Assembly (NCBI GenBank): GCA_002049455.2
Contig: KV918762.1
Coordinates: 736,934-800,933 of the forward strand
DNA: 64,000 nucleotides
Reading direction: 5' to 3'
From: Porphyra umbilicalis
Taxonomy: Eukaryota; Rhodophyta; Bangiophyceae; Bangiales; Bangiaceae
Shown: positions 38,238-50,199 of the stretch, piece after piece
How positions within the stretch are numbered: the first letter of the stretch is position 1
Layout of the letters: each line of letters starts with the position of its first letter
Translations under genes and position numbers: made by a program
The notes under the pieces: generated by a model
What the model was told of the DNA's origin: nothing
What the model saw: only the letters and a program-made list of their open reading frames with translations
Database searches by the model: none

Positions 38238-39871
38238 GAGTCGTCCACGGCGTCGGCCGGATGCTCGACCTCGTCTTCCTCGACGTTACCGTCGGCAAGG
38301 GCATGATCGCCGACAGGCGGTTGCCGACGCTCACGAGGGCGATAAGGCTCGGCACACTGTGCGGCGAAGTGCCCTGGCTTGTTACAGTTGTAACAGATGT
38401 CAGCCCGATCGACTTGAGGGACGGCGGCCCGAGGGGGCGGCGTGGTGCGAACCGGTGTGAACGGTCGTTCCGTCGTCGTCCGCTGGTCTTGTGTCGCGTA
38501 AGCGACTTTGATCGCCATTGGGCGGGTAATCTTGAGTTGCAAACGCAACTTGTTGGTGCCGTCCCAGTACATCTGGGCGGTTGCGACCGTCTCGGACAGG
38601 GTTCGGTCGGGGAACTGGTCGTTCAGTACCCGGACGTGCGCTTGCACAAGGTCCGAAAGAGCAGTGATGAAGACGTCCTTAACGTCTTGGATGTCGAACA
38701 AACCGTTCAGGAGGTCGCATTGCGTTTCCACGCGATGACCAAAGGCCGTGGGCGCCTCGTTGTCTTGTTGCTTCAGCGTAATGATGTCTTGATAGGCGTT
38801 AGCCATGGTTGCGTGTGTCGCATACTTCGAAAGAAGCCAGTTGACGGCATCTCCGTAGGTACGGATGGCGTATCGCTCACGTCCGAGGGTGCTGTTGAGT
38901 GCGCTGGAGAAGGCCATCTTGGCGTTGCCGGCTAGTCGAAAGACCATAAGCGGACGGGCTTGACCGTGCGTCAGCCCAGCCGCGTCGCACGCGCGGCGAA
39001 AGGTCGTCAAGAACATGAAGATGCCCAAGGGCAGGGCTCCCGTGAATGGCTGTTGCCAATGGAACGCTCCGTCCAAACGTTTGTTGAGACGGTGCGACCG
39101 CTGTGCCTCTTTAGGCGTATACGTCAGTTGACGGCGGATCAGGAAGTTTGTCCTGTAGTCCAGAAGTGTCTTGAAGCGGCTATTAGCCGGGCGGATCACC
39201 TTGATCCTATCGGCTTTTTTAAGTCGTTCCTTCCGTTTGGTGGGGGGCGCGGGGCGTTTGCGCGCGGCCGCGTCCGACTCGCTCGAGCTGTCGCTCGGCG
39301 AGGACCCACTTGGGGGCGACGGCGGGTGTGGGGGCCCGTGGCCATCGTCCGAAAAGGACGTGTCCGTCGCGTTAAGGTTGTCGTCGTCTGACGACGTCGG
39401 GCTTGACCCAGAAGCGGAATCGTCGGAAGATGAGGAAAGCGCGGCATTAGCCGGAGCATCCTTGCGGACGGACTTGTCCTTAATCACCTTGCTCGTCTTC
39501 TTGGCGTCCTTGGTCTTGTCGCCCGCCTGGCGGCGAGACTTAGCCAGACGGCGTTCCTCCTCATGGGAGTCGACCTTGCGCAGGGCCTCGACGTCGTCGA
39601 CCAGCTTGTCATTGGCTCGCGCCAGAGACTCGTTAGTCTGTTCTTGGGCCGTTAGGCGTCGCTGAAGTGTTTCAACGGCCGCCTTCAGGCTCTCCACCAC
39701 CTGCATCTGCCCAGAGGCGGCTTGATCCGCAGGGATGGGAGGAGTTGGAGCACCGTCCGTGGGGGCGTCGGAGGCGGCAGGAGTGCCTTGGCCCCCGCCC
39801 GGCGGCCGGTAGCCAGATAGCAACTTGCCGTCTCTGGCTCGCCGAGTGCCGCCGGTACCACCAGTAGACAT
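38225..39871 (-). CDS. Gag of gypsy element F, intact (548 aa)
   Basis: Unbroken frame from MSTGGTGGTRRARDG. Low-complexity N-terminus; a predicted coiled stretch near residues 75-115 (VESLKAAVETLQRRLTAQEQ); a Lys-rich then Ser/Asp-rich acidic segment (DDSASGSSPTSSDDDN); and a capsid-like helical region (FRTN...FRRACDAAGLTHGQ to LSDLVQAHVRVLNDQ). A CCHC zinc knuckle CYNCNKPGHFAAQC lies near residue 495, followed by an acidic tail ending DDSKNV. It forms the particle and binds RNA. The frameshift heptamer sits in the last three codons. The chosen start is the first ATG, about 230 bp after the PBS. Confidence 0.85.
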   Translation of the reverse strand: MSTGGTGGTRRARDGKLLSGYRPPGGGQGTPAASDAPTDGAPTPPIPADQAASGQMQVVESLKAAVETLQRRLTAQEQTNESLARANDKLVDDVEALRKVDSHEEERRLAKSRRQAGDKTKDAKKTSKVIKDKSVRKDAPANAALSSSSDDSASGSSPTSSDDDNLNATDTSFSDDGHGPPHPPSPPSGSSPSDSSSESDAAARKRPAPPTKRKERLKKADRIKVIRPANSRFKTLLDYRTNFLIRRQLTYTPKEAQRSHRLNKRLDGAFHWQQPFTGALPLGIFMFLTTFRRACDAAGLTHGQARPLMVFRLAGNAKMAFSSALNSTLGRERYAIRTYGDAVNWLLSKYATHATMANAYQDIITLKQQDNEAPTAFGHRVETQCDLLNGLFDIQDVKDVFITALSDLVQAHVRVLNDQFPDRTLSETVATAQMYWDGTNKLRLQLKITRPMAIKVAYATQDQRTTTERPFTPVRTTPPPRAAVPQVDRADICYNCNKPGHFAAQCAEPYRPRERRQPPVGDHALADGNVEEDEVEHPADAVDDSKNV

Positions 39872-40079
39872 ACTGGGACCTGAACACGGTGTTCCGACTT
39901 GGCTTACGCCCTGCGCGCCAACGTCGGAGATCTGAACCGTAATGCCCCCAGCACCACGCCCACAAGTCCATGGCTTACGCCCCGCGCGCCAAGCGACCGT
40001 ATCGACACCGACACAATGCCACGAGGCAGCGAGAAAGTTCTCTGGGACACCGTGCCGCGAGGCACGATTAAGGCGAGGG

Positions 40080-40099
40080 TATCCCCTGCTGCTCCACCA
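40080..40099 (-). other. Primer-binding site of element F
   Basis: Minus strand TGGTGGAGCAGCAGGGGATA, 2 nt after the LTR end. The leading TGG is complementary to a tRNA CCA end, so F uses a tRNA 3' end and a different tRNA from elements C, I and J. Confidence 0.65.
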
Positions 40100-40101
40100 A
40101 G

Positions 40102-40487
40102 TGTGGTACTAATAACGTTAGTTCAATTACCAGTGTACTGAGACCGGCCGTAGCTAAGCAATAAAGCGAGTTCTATCGCCGTCGCGGCGAGGAAGAAAGA
40201 CCTTTTGTTGAAGGGCATCCGATGGGGAGCCGGGTGGTGCCCACGACGGCGACCCCGGACCCACGGTGGTTTAATACAAACAACGGCACTGGTCGATCGA
40301 CCATCCGATCAAGCGATCGTAATGAGTGCCGGCAGACAGATAAGACAGGCAAGCAATAAAAAATAAACAATGCAGAAGTAACCCCCTAAAGGGCGTGCCA
40401 CAAGCCGAAACACACACATCCGTGGATTCGGCCAGTCAAGGGGGCTACTCGTGGCTAATTGCCAATTGGTAGCAGAGATATGCTACA
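40102..40487 (-). repeat. 5' LTR of element F
   Basis: 386 bp. On the minus strand it starts TGTAGCATATCTC and ends GTACCACA, so the ends are TGT...ACA. It contains the stretch TTTATTTTTTATTG (near 40365), AT-rich against the GC-rich surroundings, which may be part of the promoter. The left third of homology is shared with 19450-19661. Confidence 0.75.
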
Positions 40488-40997
40488 AGATGACGTGATT
40501 TTTCCGCGGACGTGACGAGGGCCGGAAAGAAACGGCTGTGCTGCACAAGAGTGCGGTGACTTTTGACTGGCCTCGGTCGAGGAAGCCCATCCCAGTAACT
40601 CTTTGGATAGGGAATCGGGGGGCGCTCACAGACGTCAAAAAAGCCCGTCCATCAGAGTTTTGGATACGGATAGGCTTTGGATGGGGGCGGATGGGGATTC
40701 TGCCGGCCGTGACGATCCGCCGCCACGCGGTGGAGGCGCCCCGCCGCGGGGAAACCGCGGGGGGCGATCTGAGTGCGGGAAGACGCCTCACGCCCGTGGA
40801 GTCACCGGGGTGCCCGGCGCCAGGGTACCGCGCCCGCGCCCCGCCCCCCTGTGAATGGGGTACAACTTCGGGCGCCCGCCCTACGCGGGCTGCTGTTGCC
40901 AGCCCGACGCGTGCGGCAGACTGTCCACCGGTAATACCGGGACGTCTCCCGGGGTTCCCTACTCAACGGGCGTCCCCGACGCGGCCAACACCGCGGC
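40488..40997. other. Unassigned sequence between F and I
   Basis: No recognisable gene. It may be the degenerate post-gag part of element I, as minus frames are Arg/Pro-rich and contain stops. No protease motif is visible. Confidence 0.4.
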
Positions 40998-43073
40998 TTA
41001 CTCGGCCCGCTCCGCCTCGGTACCATAGTCCGTGACGGACAGAGCAACCGCGGCCGAGGCGACTGCCACCGGAAGGGCGACGCACGCTGCCGGCCGGGTC
41101 CGACAGGGCTCCCGTTCTTCGCCGCCGACCGCCCGGGAGGTGCTCCCCTTGGGCTTGGCCTGGAGCTCGACCCCCCGGGCCTGCAGACTGGCTGCTCCCG
41201 TCTTGGCAAGAAACTTGCGCAGCTTGGGGAAGGTCCGGCCCTGGGTGTTGAAGTTCCTCCCCAGGGCCCGGACTTCCCGTCCAGCGCCCTTGAGTAGGAT
41301 GTTCTTCAGCTCGGCCTCTTGTAGGACCGAGCCCAAGGCACGGTTAGCATCAAGGATGCGGTTCGCAAACTCGTGCTCGTCTTCCCACTTCTCTTGGGAT
41401 GCTTGCATCAGGGACTGGAGGTGGTCCACCAGGTCGTCCCCGTCGAGGTACTCGTTGAGCAGGGCGTGGACCGCGCGCTTGTACGTGAGCTTCCGCGAGG
41501 CGTGGGTGTCCTTGGCGCGCTGGAGCACGCCGAGCACCTCGCTTGTAACGAATAACTGCAGCAGTGTCACTGCCGTACCCTCGTTCAGCCCGCTGCCGTC
41601 GCATGCCGTCTGGAAAATCCCAAGGAACGCCATCAACCCCGACGGGGTGTCGTCCGCAAACTGCCGCGATGTGTGCATCAAGGCCTTGACGTCCGCGCGG
41701 ATGCCGCGGATGCAATTGCCTCGCGGGAGGTGTAGGCGGCCTCCTCGCTGTGCGAGCCGGTACCGTTTCGGCGACAAGAGCCCCTTGAAGCGGGGGTCGA
41801 CCACCGTGTCCTCCCGCTGCTCCCGTCGGAAGGCGCGCAGCGCCTCTTGTACTAGGGCCCGGTGTGGCCGCTTGTCGGCCGCCCGTGCTTGCCGTCGGCG
41901 ACGTGTCGCCCCGGGGTCACTGCCAGTGACGGAGGAGGAGTTCAAGCCGTCACTGCTGTCTGTCGACTCCGCCCCACTGGAGGCGGAGGACGAGCTCAAC
42001 GGACTCTCGTCACTCTCGGTCGACGAGGGGGTCCCGAAGATGAGGGTGACCGCGCCCGTCGGGCGTGGCGACGCCGTCGGTGGCCCTTAGAGGGAACCGC
42101 CTTCAGGTGTCGACGCTCGGCGCCCCTCCGGGACCACGGCCGCGCAGGGCGCGCGGCCGGCGAGACAGTCACCGTCAAGGCGGACCCCGTCCGGGTAGCG
42201 CCCCCCGTCCTGGGGCGCTCCACGGACGTGCCTGTCCCGGGTTCCGGAAGTGCCAGTCCGCCCGCGCTCGCGGTCCCAGAGTAAGGGCCCTGGGCCGCCG
42301 CGAGAGCCAGGGCCACGGCCGCGCCGCGCCTCGAGACCGGGGTCCCGTCCGATGCCTCGGTCGAAGCATCCTCCGCGGCCTCACGGAACACCTGGGCCAA
42401 GTGGCGCAGGTGCCCGGGGTCGGCCGCCGCCCGAGGTGGTCCTGGAGCCGCGGCTCCGCCGACCCCCTGCAGGCTGGGCAACGACCCACCCGCCCCGGAC
42501 GGCGCGTCCAGTGACCAGTGGTCCCGGGTGGTCCTCTGCCACCGGGCCCGAGCCACCTCTTCCGGAGTGACCCCGAACGCTCGCTGTGATTCCCGTCGCT
42601 GCCGCTCGTCCTCCTCCGGCGACAGCGCGTCCATTGATCGACGCGGCCCCCGGCCCGTTGGGGTCCCGCAAACTAAGGTTCCCTATGAACTGCCCACCGC
42701 GTCTACGCGGGGAGGGCCAAAGGGCGGCGCCTCTTTTAGGCGCTGTCCGTCCAGGAAGGAAAGGGTGAACCCCCGCGCCCCCTGCCTGGGGCTCCATCAG
42801 CGTGGACGTCCGTCCCGCGCCGGAAGGAGGACGAGCACCGGTGGTCGGCTTGCGGCCGGGGTCCTCGGACGGGGAGTTCGACTCACCCGCCACCGTACCG
42901 CCGCCGCCAACCGGGACCGCCATTCCACCCGCAACGGGGGCCATGGCGCTCAAGGCCGGTGTTGCCCCGGGGTCTGCCGCCGGTGGCGCGTCCGTCACTC
43001 GGCTAGTGCCGGGCATCTCAAACGGAGGAGCGCCCCCGTCAAGCGGGGAAGATGAGGAAGATCCGAGAGCCAT
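40998..43073 (-). pseudogene. Gag of element I, two frameshifts
   Basis: Begins MALGSSSSSPLDGGAPP at 43073, similar to the Ser-rich start of C gag. Read in three frames: 43073 to about 42600, then 42634-41996, then 41999-40998. The last piece carries the capsid-like part (DPRFKGLLSPKRYRLAQRGG, then LTYKRAVHALLNEYLDGDDLVDHL) matching C (LLEEYLDEDVLSDRL). The C-terminal CCHC knuckle of C is not seen, and the stop at 40998 has no slippery heptamer. It is therefore a decayed copy. Confidence 0.65.
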
Positions 43074-43199
43074 GGAAGCGGGGCCCGCGTATCAATCGGA
43101 TGTCCTCCGTCACCGCATTGCAATACAACCAACGAGGGTCCCCCGACTCTTGGTACCAGAAGAGGTGTCGATCCGCGACACGCACGACGTGCGTACAGC

Positions 43200-43219
43200 G
43201 GGTCTCACCCGGAGCGCCA
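43200..43219 (-). other. Primer-binding site of element I
   Basis: Minus strand TGGCGCTCCGGGTGAGACCC, 2 nt from the LTR; same tRNA as C and J. Confidence 0.75.
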
Positions 43220-43221
43220 AA

Positions 43222-43868
43222 TGTAGTACCACAATCGAGGGGGTTACCTCGAGAGGAGGGAAGTATCGGCCGTCTCAGGCGCTCGCGCGACACCTGCTAT
43301 GAGACTCGAGGTCCGGGAAGTCGGGCCGATTGAAACGCCAAGACATCGAGACACGGTTTACTTGCCGGCGACGACGGTGCCTCCCACCGTCGTCTCCCTT
43401 CGTCCTAAAAGGGCGGAAACCGTCGCCCGGGACCAATTTCCCCAAACGGGAATTGACCCGGGCCGTCACCAACCAATGCAGATAACTCCCTCCATGCATG
43501 TCAATTCCCCCGAGGCGATCATTACAGACGTGGGGGAGAAACCGTCCCGCGCGCAACGCGCTGCACCCGCCGCGTGGCGCCCGGTCGGCCGTCGCTTGCC
43601 GCGCCCTCTCGGGCGCGCCAGCGCCCTCTCGGCCGCGCCAATCCGGCTTCCCGCGGGGCTCACGTGCCGGGCGCGGCGGGTCGGGTATGCTCCCCGGGTG
43701 GCCCGAGCCGGTCAGCGGGGCCGCCCCCTCGCCCCGGTCCCCGCGTCGCCGCCCCGTCGGCCACCACCGCCGCTGGCGTCGCCACCACACGTCGGGTACC
43801 GCGTCCCCCGTCGTCGCCGACGTCCCCGCGGTGGCCCCCTGGCGCATAGGGGGCCCCGTAGTACTACA
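43222..43868 (-). repeat. 5' LTR of element I
   Basis: 647 bp bounded by TGTAGTAC and GTACTACA. It contains the conserved hairpins at 43367-43397 (one arm base changed) and 43433-43455 (one bulged base). It is more diverged than C and J are from each other. Confidence 0.75.
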
Positions 43869-44687
43869 GGGCTGGAGAAGCAGGAGAACTGGAGGCGAGA
43901 GCAGGATGGGGGGGGGGAGAGAGCGGAGTCACAATGAACTCGCCGCGTGAGAGGCGCCGCCGCCGGGCGGGTCAGTGACGGCAGCGGTGAGGATGGCTGC
44001 CGTTGCGTCTCGACTCGCGGGCGAGGCGCCCTGGCCGGTGGTGACGTGGCAGGCGGCCGCCTCATCGCCTTCGGCGTTCCGACCCTCCTGGCCGTTCTAG
44101 AGAGACACTGGACGCCATACCGACCCTCTGTCAGCAGAGGCGCCAGGGAGGGAGAGTGTGGGCAAGTGGGGGGCGCGGGAGGAAAAGGGGAGGTGTGGGA
44201 GTGGGTGGACCGGCGTCGTTGGTCAACGATGGGGGGTGGGGGGGGGGGGGGGGGGGCAGGCGACGCAAAACCACGGACGGAACGCGGGCGGACACAAACA
44301 GCGACCCACATTGAAATCGAGGCGCTGAGAGGCGCTCTCCCCTCTCTGTGAGCAGGACATGCCACAGGGTCCTCGGAAGGAACATGGCGGACGCCCCTTC
44401 GAGTGTCAGGAAGGGGCCTTCACAGAAGAGTTGCCAGGCCGAGATCACCGCCAGAGTGAGCTATAGTCAGAGAATGCTGCAAGCGACATCACCGCAGCAC
44501 CAATCAGTCCGCGACGGTAGTAACGGATCGTCACAGTATGGCAACTCAGGGCCATTTTTCAAGTTCATGATCGACAAAATTGCTGATTTTTGATTAACAT
44601 TCAGGCATCACGGTGCCGTGAAATGAGGGTGCTGCTCTCGCTTGAGGCTTGTATCCCGCGCGAGGCTTGCAGCGGACCACATAACCA
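43869..44687. other. Unassigned sequence with a poly-G run
   Basis: No supported gene. A guanine run with few interruptions lies at about 44231-44257. The stretch after 44360 is less GC-rich. It may be upstream sequence of the Plavaka-type gene that starts near 44688. Confidence 0.4.
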
Positions 44688-45464
44688 ATGGGCCGGCGTG
44701 CTCGTGCCAGCGCGAGGCTCGCAGCTCTTCACATGACGGACGGTCAGAACTGCTCGACCACAGACCAGCGATGCCGAGATACGAGATCTCAGCCGATGAC
44801 TGCGATTCAGTGTTATGATGAGGGGGGTTGCTTTAAGTCGGGGGGTTTTACTTTTGTCATTGTCAGCACCTGCCTGTGTGTTCGTGCCCCACCTTCCCCG
44901 CCTCCTTCGTCAACCCGCCGACCGGCCGCCGAACGGCGCTCCCCAACCTGTCCCACGCATGCTTGCCAGCTGTGCTGCAACTCGCAAGGGATGAGTGTTC
45001 AGTGTCGGGTTGCAGGCCGTGGCCTCTGGCTGAGGTCACCCCTAGGGGAACATCGGCATGTGCTTCATGTGCACCCTGGCGTATCCGACCTCGAGATCCA
45101 TTCCATTGACACGATTTGCATGGAGTCTGACGAGTCCGAAGAGCCCGAGTCTCATGACGCTGCTGTGGAGGTTACTGCCACTGCGGCGGGCACTGGTACT
45201 GTTGGGGTCCGGGGCGTACTGGGGCTGGATTCAGAGGTGTTTTTGGAGCTCGCTTGGAATATGACCAGACGCCCCCCTCCCTCCCCACCGTCTCTAAGGC
45301 GCCGGGGTCGCGGTCTACGAGGCATGCCTTCAGAGAGAGACAGGAAGGCTTCCCGTTCTGACACTGACGCACAGAACCGTCGGCGAAGGAATAGACTTCG
45401 GGGAGGCCCCGCAAATCAACGGGACGGCTCGGTCGGGGACTGCGAGGAGTCGGACGGAGAACCC

Positions 45465-45863
45465 TGTTGAGGCAGCCCCCCAAGCCCGCGCAGGTAAATC
45501 GGAGTCACCGCGGACTGCCTGTCTAATTCCGGGAGTACTTATGCGGTCATCGGCTTGCTCGGCTGTGCCATTGTCATGCATTGCTGTATGTGTGAGATGT
45601 ATTCACTTGTACTTGTATATTGAGGGCAGCTCCTTTTTGGAGCTGAGCTCGAGGAGATTCTCGTGGGGTCATCGAGGGGCGTCGCGATTTGTGGGGTGGT
45701 GAGAGCATGTACCCTCCAAGGGAGGGAGCACTGTGCTGGCGGGGGGTGCCTCGGCAGGACGTGGCGTGAGAGGCACACGGAGGGATTAATAGCCTGCTGG
45801 CCTCGCGCCTCAGACCGCTCTCGAGGAAAGCAACGCATCCACCCAACTACCGCTCACTTCACA
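45465..45863 (+). repeat. 5' LTR of copia element B
   Basis: 399 bp, TGTTGAGGCAGC...CTTCACA. It contains TTGTATATTGAGG-like AT-rich text near 45615 that could be the promoter core. Confidence 0.88.
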
Positions 45864-45877
45864 GGTTATGGGCCCAG
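45864..45877 (+). other. Primer-binding site of element B
   Basis: GGTTATGGGCCCAG directly after the LTR, identical to element A and complementary to the initiator tRNA-Met anticodon arm. Confidence 0.78.
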
Positions 45878-46020
45878 CTGTTGCTGGTGGTAACCGTCGT
45901 CTTCCCTGCGGTCGCTGGTGAGACGACGTCCCTGGGATCGCGGTGTGTGCCGGCGTCGGGCGGGCGTGTTCTGCTCCCTACGTCGCTCGTGCGGCGCTGT
46001 GCGGCGCCGAGGTTGACAAC

Positions 46021-49000
46021 ATGGCAGACCATGGCCGCTATGGCGGCCCGCGGTTTGCGCAGCTGGATGATGACTACAAGGTGTGGGCATCGTACCAGCG
46101 TGCGCAGCTCAAAAAGGAGAAGCTCTGGGCGGCGGTTGTGACGGACCGACCGGCATCTTCGTCCGACGACAAGAAGTCCGACCCGGTGGTCGACGCGTGG
46201 GACGCCATGAAAGAGGCGGCGCTGGCGACCATTCAGATGTCGGTCAAGCCCGTGCATCTCAACACGGTCACGTCGGTGGACACGGCCAAAGAGGCGTGGG
46301 ACGCGCTCAAGGTCATGTTCGAGGCGCGAGACAACGCGCAGCTGCTGCGGGTCATGGCCGAGCTGAGCAGCCTGAAGAAGGGCGGCGACGAGAACATCAT
46401 CAAGTTTGCGTCGCGAGCCCAGATGACCCGGGACGAGCTCGCCATGCTCGGAAACCCTGTGGACGACGACACGCTTGCGCTGCGTGTCCTGGCAGGGCTC
46501 CCGGCAGAGTACGGGATGCTTAGGACGGTGTTGGAGAACAAGGACACTAAGCTCGTCATGTCGGACGTGACGGCTAAGCTGCTTGAAGTCGAGCAGCGGA
46601 GCACTTCTGTCGGCACTTTCAAGCCTTCTGGCAGTGTCAAGTCACAAGCCTTTGCGGCAGCGGCGCCTAAGAGGCCGTTTGACAAGAAGTCGGTTGTGTG
46701 CTTCTACTGCAACACGAAGGGACACATGCAGCGCGACTGCCACAAGAAGGAGGCGGACGAGGCCAAGGGCAAGGGCAAGCCCGGCGGTGGTGGCCGTGAA
46801 GGCGGTCACGGCGGCGGGCCCCACGCGGGTGCCGCTCTGGCCTACACTGCTTCTACTGGCAATTCCGGGAGCAGCAAGGCTCGCGGCAGCTCCCTGTGTT
46901 CATCAACTTGGGTTCTCGACTCTGGCGCAACCAACCACATGGCCGCCGGGGTTAAGGGCTTCACCGTCCCGACGGCGGGAAGCGGGGCCGAGGTCACCTT
47001 GGCCAACGGCGAAAAGGAACCCATCAAGGGGCACGGCCACGTCTCCATGGACGTTGGCAAGGGCAAAACCAAGACGCGCATGGTGCCCGGGGAGGCCATG
47101 CTCGTGCCGGACCTGACCAGCAATCTGCTCTCGGCTCGAGCGGCTGACCGCAATCGTGGTGCGGTAGTGTTCGTCGGCAACGCCTGTTACATCCTCAGCG
47201 ACGGGGATGCTGTCCATTCGAGCGGAGTGCTCGACAAGGCTCCCGTTGTCGGCAGGGTCAACGACGTGGAGCAGTACGTGCTCAAGGTCACGCCGGTCAA
47301 GGCGTCGGCGTGCGCGGCATCGACGCGCATCGCTGGGGAAGCGGAGCTGTGGCATCGTCGGTTCAACTACTTGGGGTTGGAGAACCTCAAGCGGGCGGCC
47401 ACAATGGTCGACGGCATGTTGTCGTCAGTGGCAGACGCTAAGCGTGTCATTGGCACGGTGTGTGTGCCGTGTGTGGACGGCAACATGGTTCAGTCGCCCA
47501 GCCCCCGCTCGTCGACAGCGACAACCAAGTGCGAACTGGTGCACACCGACGTTGGTGGCCCACTCACTGAGTCGCTGGGTGGCTCCCTCTAATTTATGAC
47601 GGCGCTGGAGGACTCAACGGGGCTTATCACGGCTACGCCTATCAAGACAAAGGGGATGGCGCCGGAGGTGCTCAAGACGCGCATCAAGCAGCTTGAGACG
47701 CTGACGGGCGTGAAAGTGAAGCGTGTCCGTCACGACGGTGCAAAGGAGTACGTCAAGAACGATCTGAAGGCGTGGTACGAGGATAAGGGCATCACTTCTG
47801 AGATGACGGCGCCGTACAATTCGCAGCAGAACGGCAAGGCGGAGCGGGTGAACCGCACGCTGATGGAGCGCGTTCGTCCTGCCCTGCTTGACGCCGGTGC
47901 GGAGGAAGAGCTCTGGGCCGAGGCGTTGGCCTCCGTCGTCCATGTGCTCAAACGATCTCCCACGGCGGGGCTCGGTGTGACGCCGCTCGAGGCGCTGACG
48001 GGTCGACGCCCCGACGTCGCGGGATTCCGCGTTTGGGGGAGTCGGGCGTGGGCGCTCAAGCCGAAGAAGCAGCAGCGCAAGCTGGAGCTGAGAACCGACG
48101 TCGGCCGCTTTGTCGTCTACACTGTCGGTGGCAAGGCCTACCGCATCCTCGAGGACGAGACAAACCAAGTCTTCGAGCGTCGAGACGTGCCGATGGAGGA
48201 GAACCCGGCGAAGGTCGAGACGTCAGCAGTCGGGTCAAGCGCAGGTCCCCGGCTGACTGATGAATATGACGGCGACACGGATGGCGCCACGGAAGGGGCA
48301 ATGGACATGCTCGGCGCAGAAGGCGGGCGAGAGGACGAGTACTCCCCCGAAGACACCTCTGACCGCGACAACGAAGTCGGTCCTCCTTCTTTTGCTGGAG
48401 ATAGCCAGGAGGCGGATGAGGACAGCGTCGGTGGCTCGACACCCGCAGCTGCTCAAGCACCTGCGGCCAGTGACAGCGTTACACCAGGGCCTGGTCGCTC
48501 GAAGCGCAAGCCGGCCTCTAAGGTAACATGGTGCGAGAAGGAACCCAGGGCGTACCTGGCAAGCGGTAACGCTTCCGCGGCTGAGGCGGGCTGGGACTTT
48601 CACAAGCCGCCTGCAAACGAGAAGGAGGCGCGCGCTCGTCCTGACTGGCCGCTGTAGAAGCAGGCCATTAAGGAGGAGGTGGCGGCACACAAGCACCTTG
48701 GCACCTGGTCCAAGACCAAGGGGAACAAAAAAAATCACAAGGCCATCAAGACGCGATTCGTGTTCGACATCAAGCACGACGCGGAGGGCAAGCTCAAGCG
48801 CTACAAGGCTCGACTCGTGGCCCAAGGGTTCAACCAGGTGCCCGGAAGAGACTTTGACGAGACGTGGGCTCCGGTACCCAACTCGGCCACGACACGTGCT
48901 CTCTTTGCTGTTGCGGCAGCCATGGGCTGGGAGATTCACCATGTCGACGTCAAGACAGCCTTCCTTAACGCCAAGATGGACAAGAAGATGCACATCAAAC

Positions 49001-50199
49001 TCCCCGACGGTGTCAAACCGGAGGGGCTGGAGAAGATGTGTCGGCTTAACCTGGCGCTCTACGGGACAAAGCAGGCGGGGCGGCTGTGGGGCATCAAGCT
49101 CGGCAAAGAGCTCAAAGAGATGGGGGCGGTCCGGTCCAAGGTGGAACCGTGCCTCTATGAGTGGCACCACCCCGTGCACGGGTGCATCTTCATCCTCGTG
49201 TTCGTCGACCCCCTTATCGTGGCAGGCGAGAAGCTGGCTGGGGTCGAGGCTGTCAAGCGCTCCGTGTCTGGCAAGTTTGAGGTGCGCGACATGGGGGAGG
49301 TCAAGGCCCTTATCGGCATGAAGGTCATGCGCAGCCGGGCGGCCAAGGCTCTGACGTTGAGAAACCCGGGGCACACCGCGACGCTGCTGGAGGCGTTCGG
49401 GATGGACAAGGCGACGCCAAACAAGACGCCGATGGCGTCGGGGGTCAAGCTGACAAAGACAGGAGAGGGCCTGCTGCCAGAGGGCAACCGTTACGCCGAG
49501 TTGGTAGGCTCCCTCCTCTACCTATCTACCACGACGAGGCCAGACATCGCCTTTGCCGTGGGGGTGCTGTCGCGCTTCATGTCCTGCCCTGAGGAGGACC
49601 ACATGCGCGCGGCCAAAGGAGTTCTGCGCTACCTGTGCGGGACGACTCGCGTGGGTGTGGTCTACAGCGGCAGCGAGCCGCTGCAAGGATTTGTCGACGC
49701 CGACTGGGCCCGCGCCATCGACGGTCGTCGGTCGACAACCGGTTTCGTCTTCACCTGCAATGGCGGGGCGATTGCGTTGGCAAGTAAGCGCCAGTCGACC
49801 GTGGCCACCTCGACGGCCGAGGCCGAGTACGTGGCCGCCGCAATGGCGACCAAGGAGGCGCTGTGGCTACGCAAGCTGCTGTCGGCTCTGGGCGTCGACG
49901 GTGGAGCCGTGGCGATGGGGAAGGACAACCGGTCCTGCCTGGCGCTGGTCAACAACCCCGAGGCGACGGGGCGGACCAAGCATGTCGACGTCGCCTACCA
50001 CATGGTTCGCGACTACCAGGCGCGCGGGGATGTGGCCTTCTACTTCCTCCCGAGCGCCGACATGCCGGCAGATGGGCTCACCAAGCCGCTGCCGTCGCCG
50101 GCGTTCACGGCTTTCCGGGCTGCCGTCGGGGTTGGCAAAGACCTGGGCGCGGCTGAGCGGGGCGCCGGGCCTGGCGACCCCCTGTTGGGGGATTGCTGA
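46021..50199 (+). pseudogene. Copia gag-pol of element B, two nonsense codons and a damaged RT active site
   Basis: One frame of about 1390 codons. UBN2-type gag (YGGPRFAQLDDDYKVWA), CCHC CFYCNTKGHMQRDC, protease WVLDSGATNHM, gag-pre-integrase (ELWHRRFNYLG), integrase (HTDVGGP, HDGAKEY, QNGKAERVNR with catalytic Glu kept), RT and RNase H (FVDADWA, STAEAEYVAA). TAA at 47590-47592 replaces the Tyr of the GGSVYF-type motif seen in A. TAG at 48655-48657 replaces a conserved Trp (DWP-x-W). The RT box YVDD reads FVDP (about 49200-49212), losing the second catalytic Asp. The start at 46021 is chosen by alignment with A; an in-frame ATG exists at 45943. It is not autonomous. Confidence 0.88.

Larger units (their letters stand above)
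35149..40487 (-). mobile_element. Ty3/gypsy element F (5' LTR to integrase), better-kept sister of E
   Basis: Minus strand: LTR 40102-40487, PBS, intact gag (38225-39871), frameshift signal, pol to the integrase core, then cut at 35149 by the 103-bp satellite. The chromodomain and 3' LTR are absent. Pol is one continuous frame with in-frame stops only and no frameshift. A second LTR scrap of this family is at 19450-19661. Confidence 0.88.
40998..43868 (-). mobile_element. Gypsy-like element I (5' LTR, PBS and broken gag)
   Basis: Same LTR type and same PBS as C and J. Only gag is recognisable; pol was not found to the left. The LTR ends form an 8-bp inverted repeat (TGTAGTAC/GTACTACA). Confidence 0.7.

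Noticed and set aside
44231-44258. Poly-G tract as a telomere or G-quadruplex element
   Set aside because: Single homopolymer run without a repeat motif. It may be a real simple repeat or an assembly weakness.
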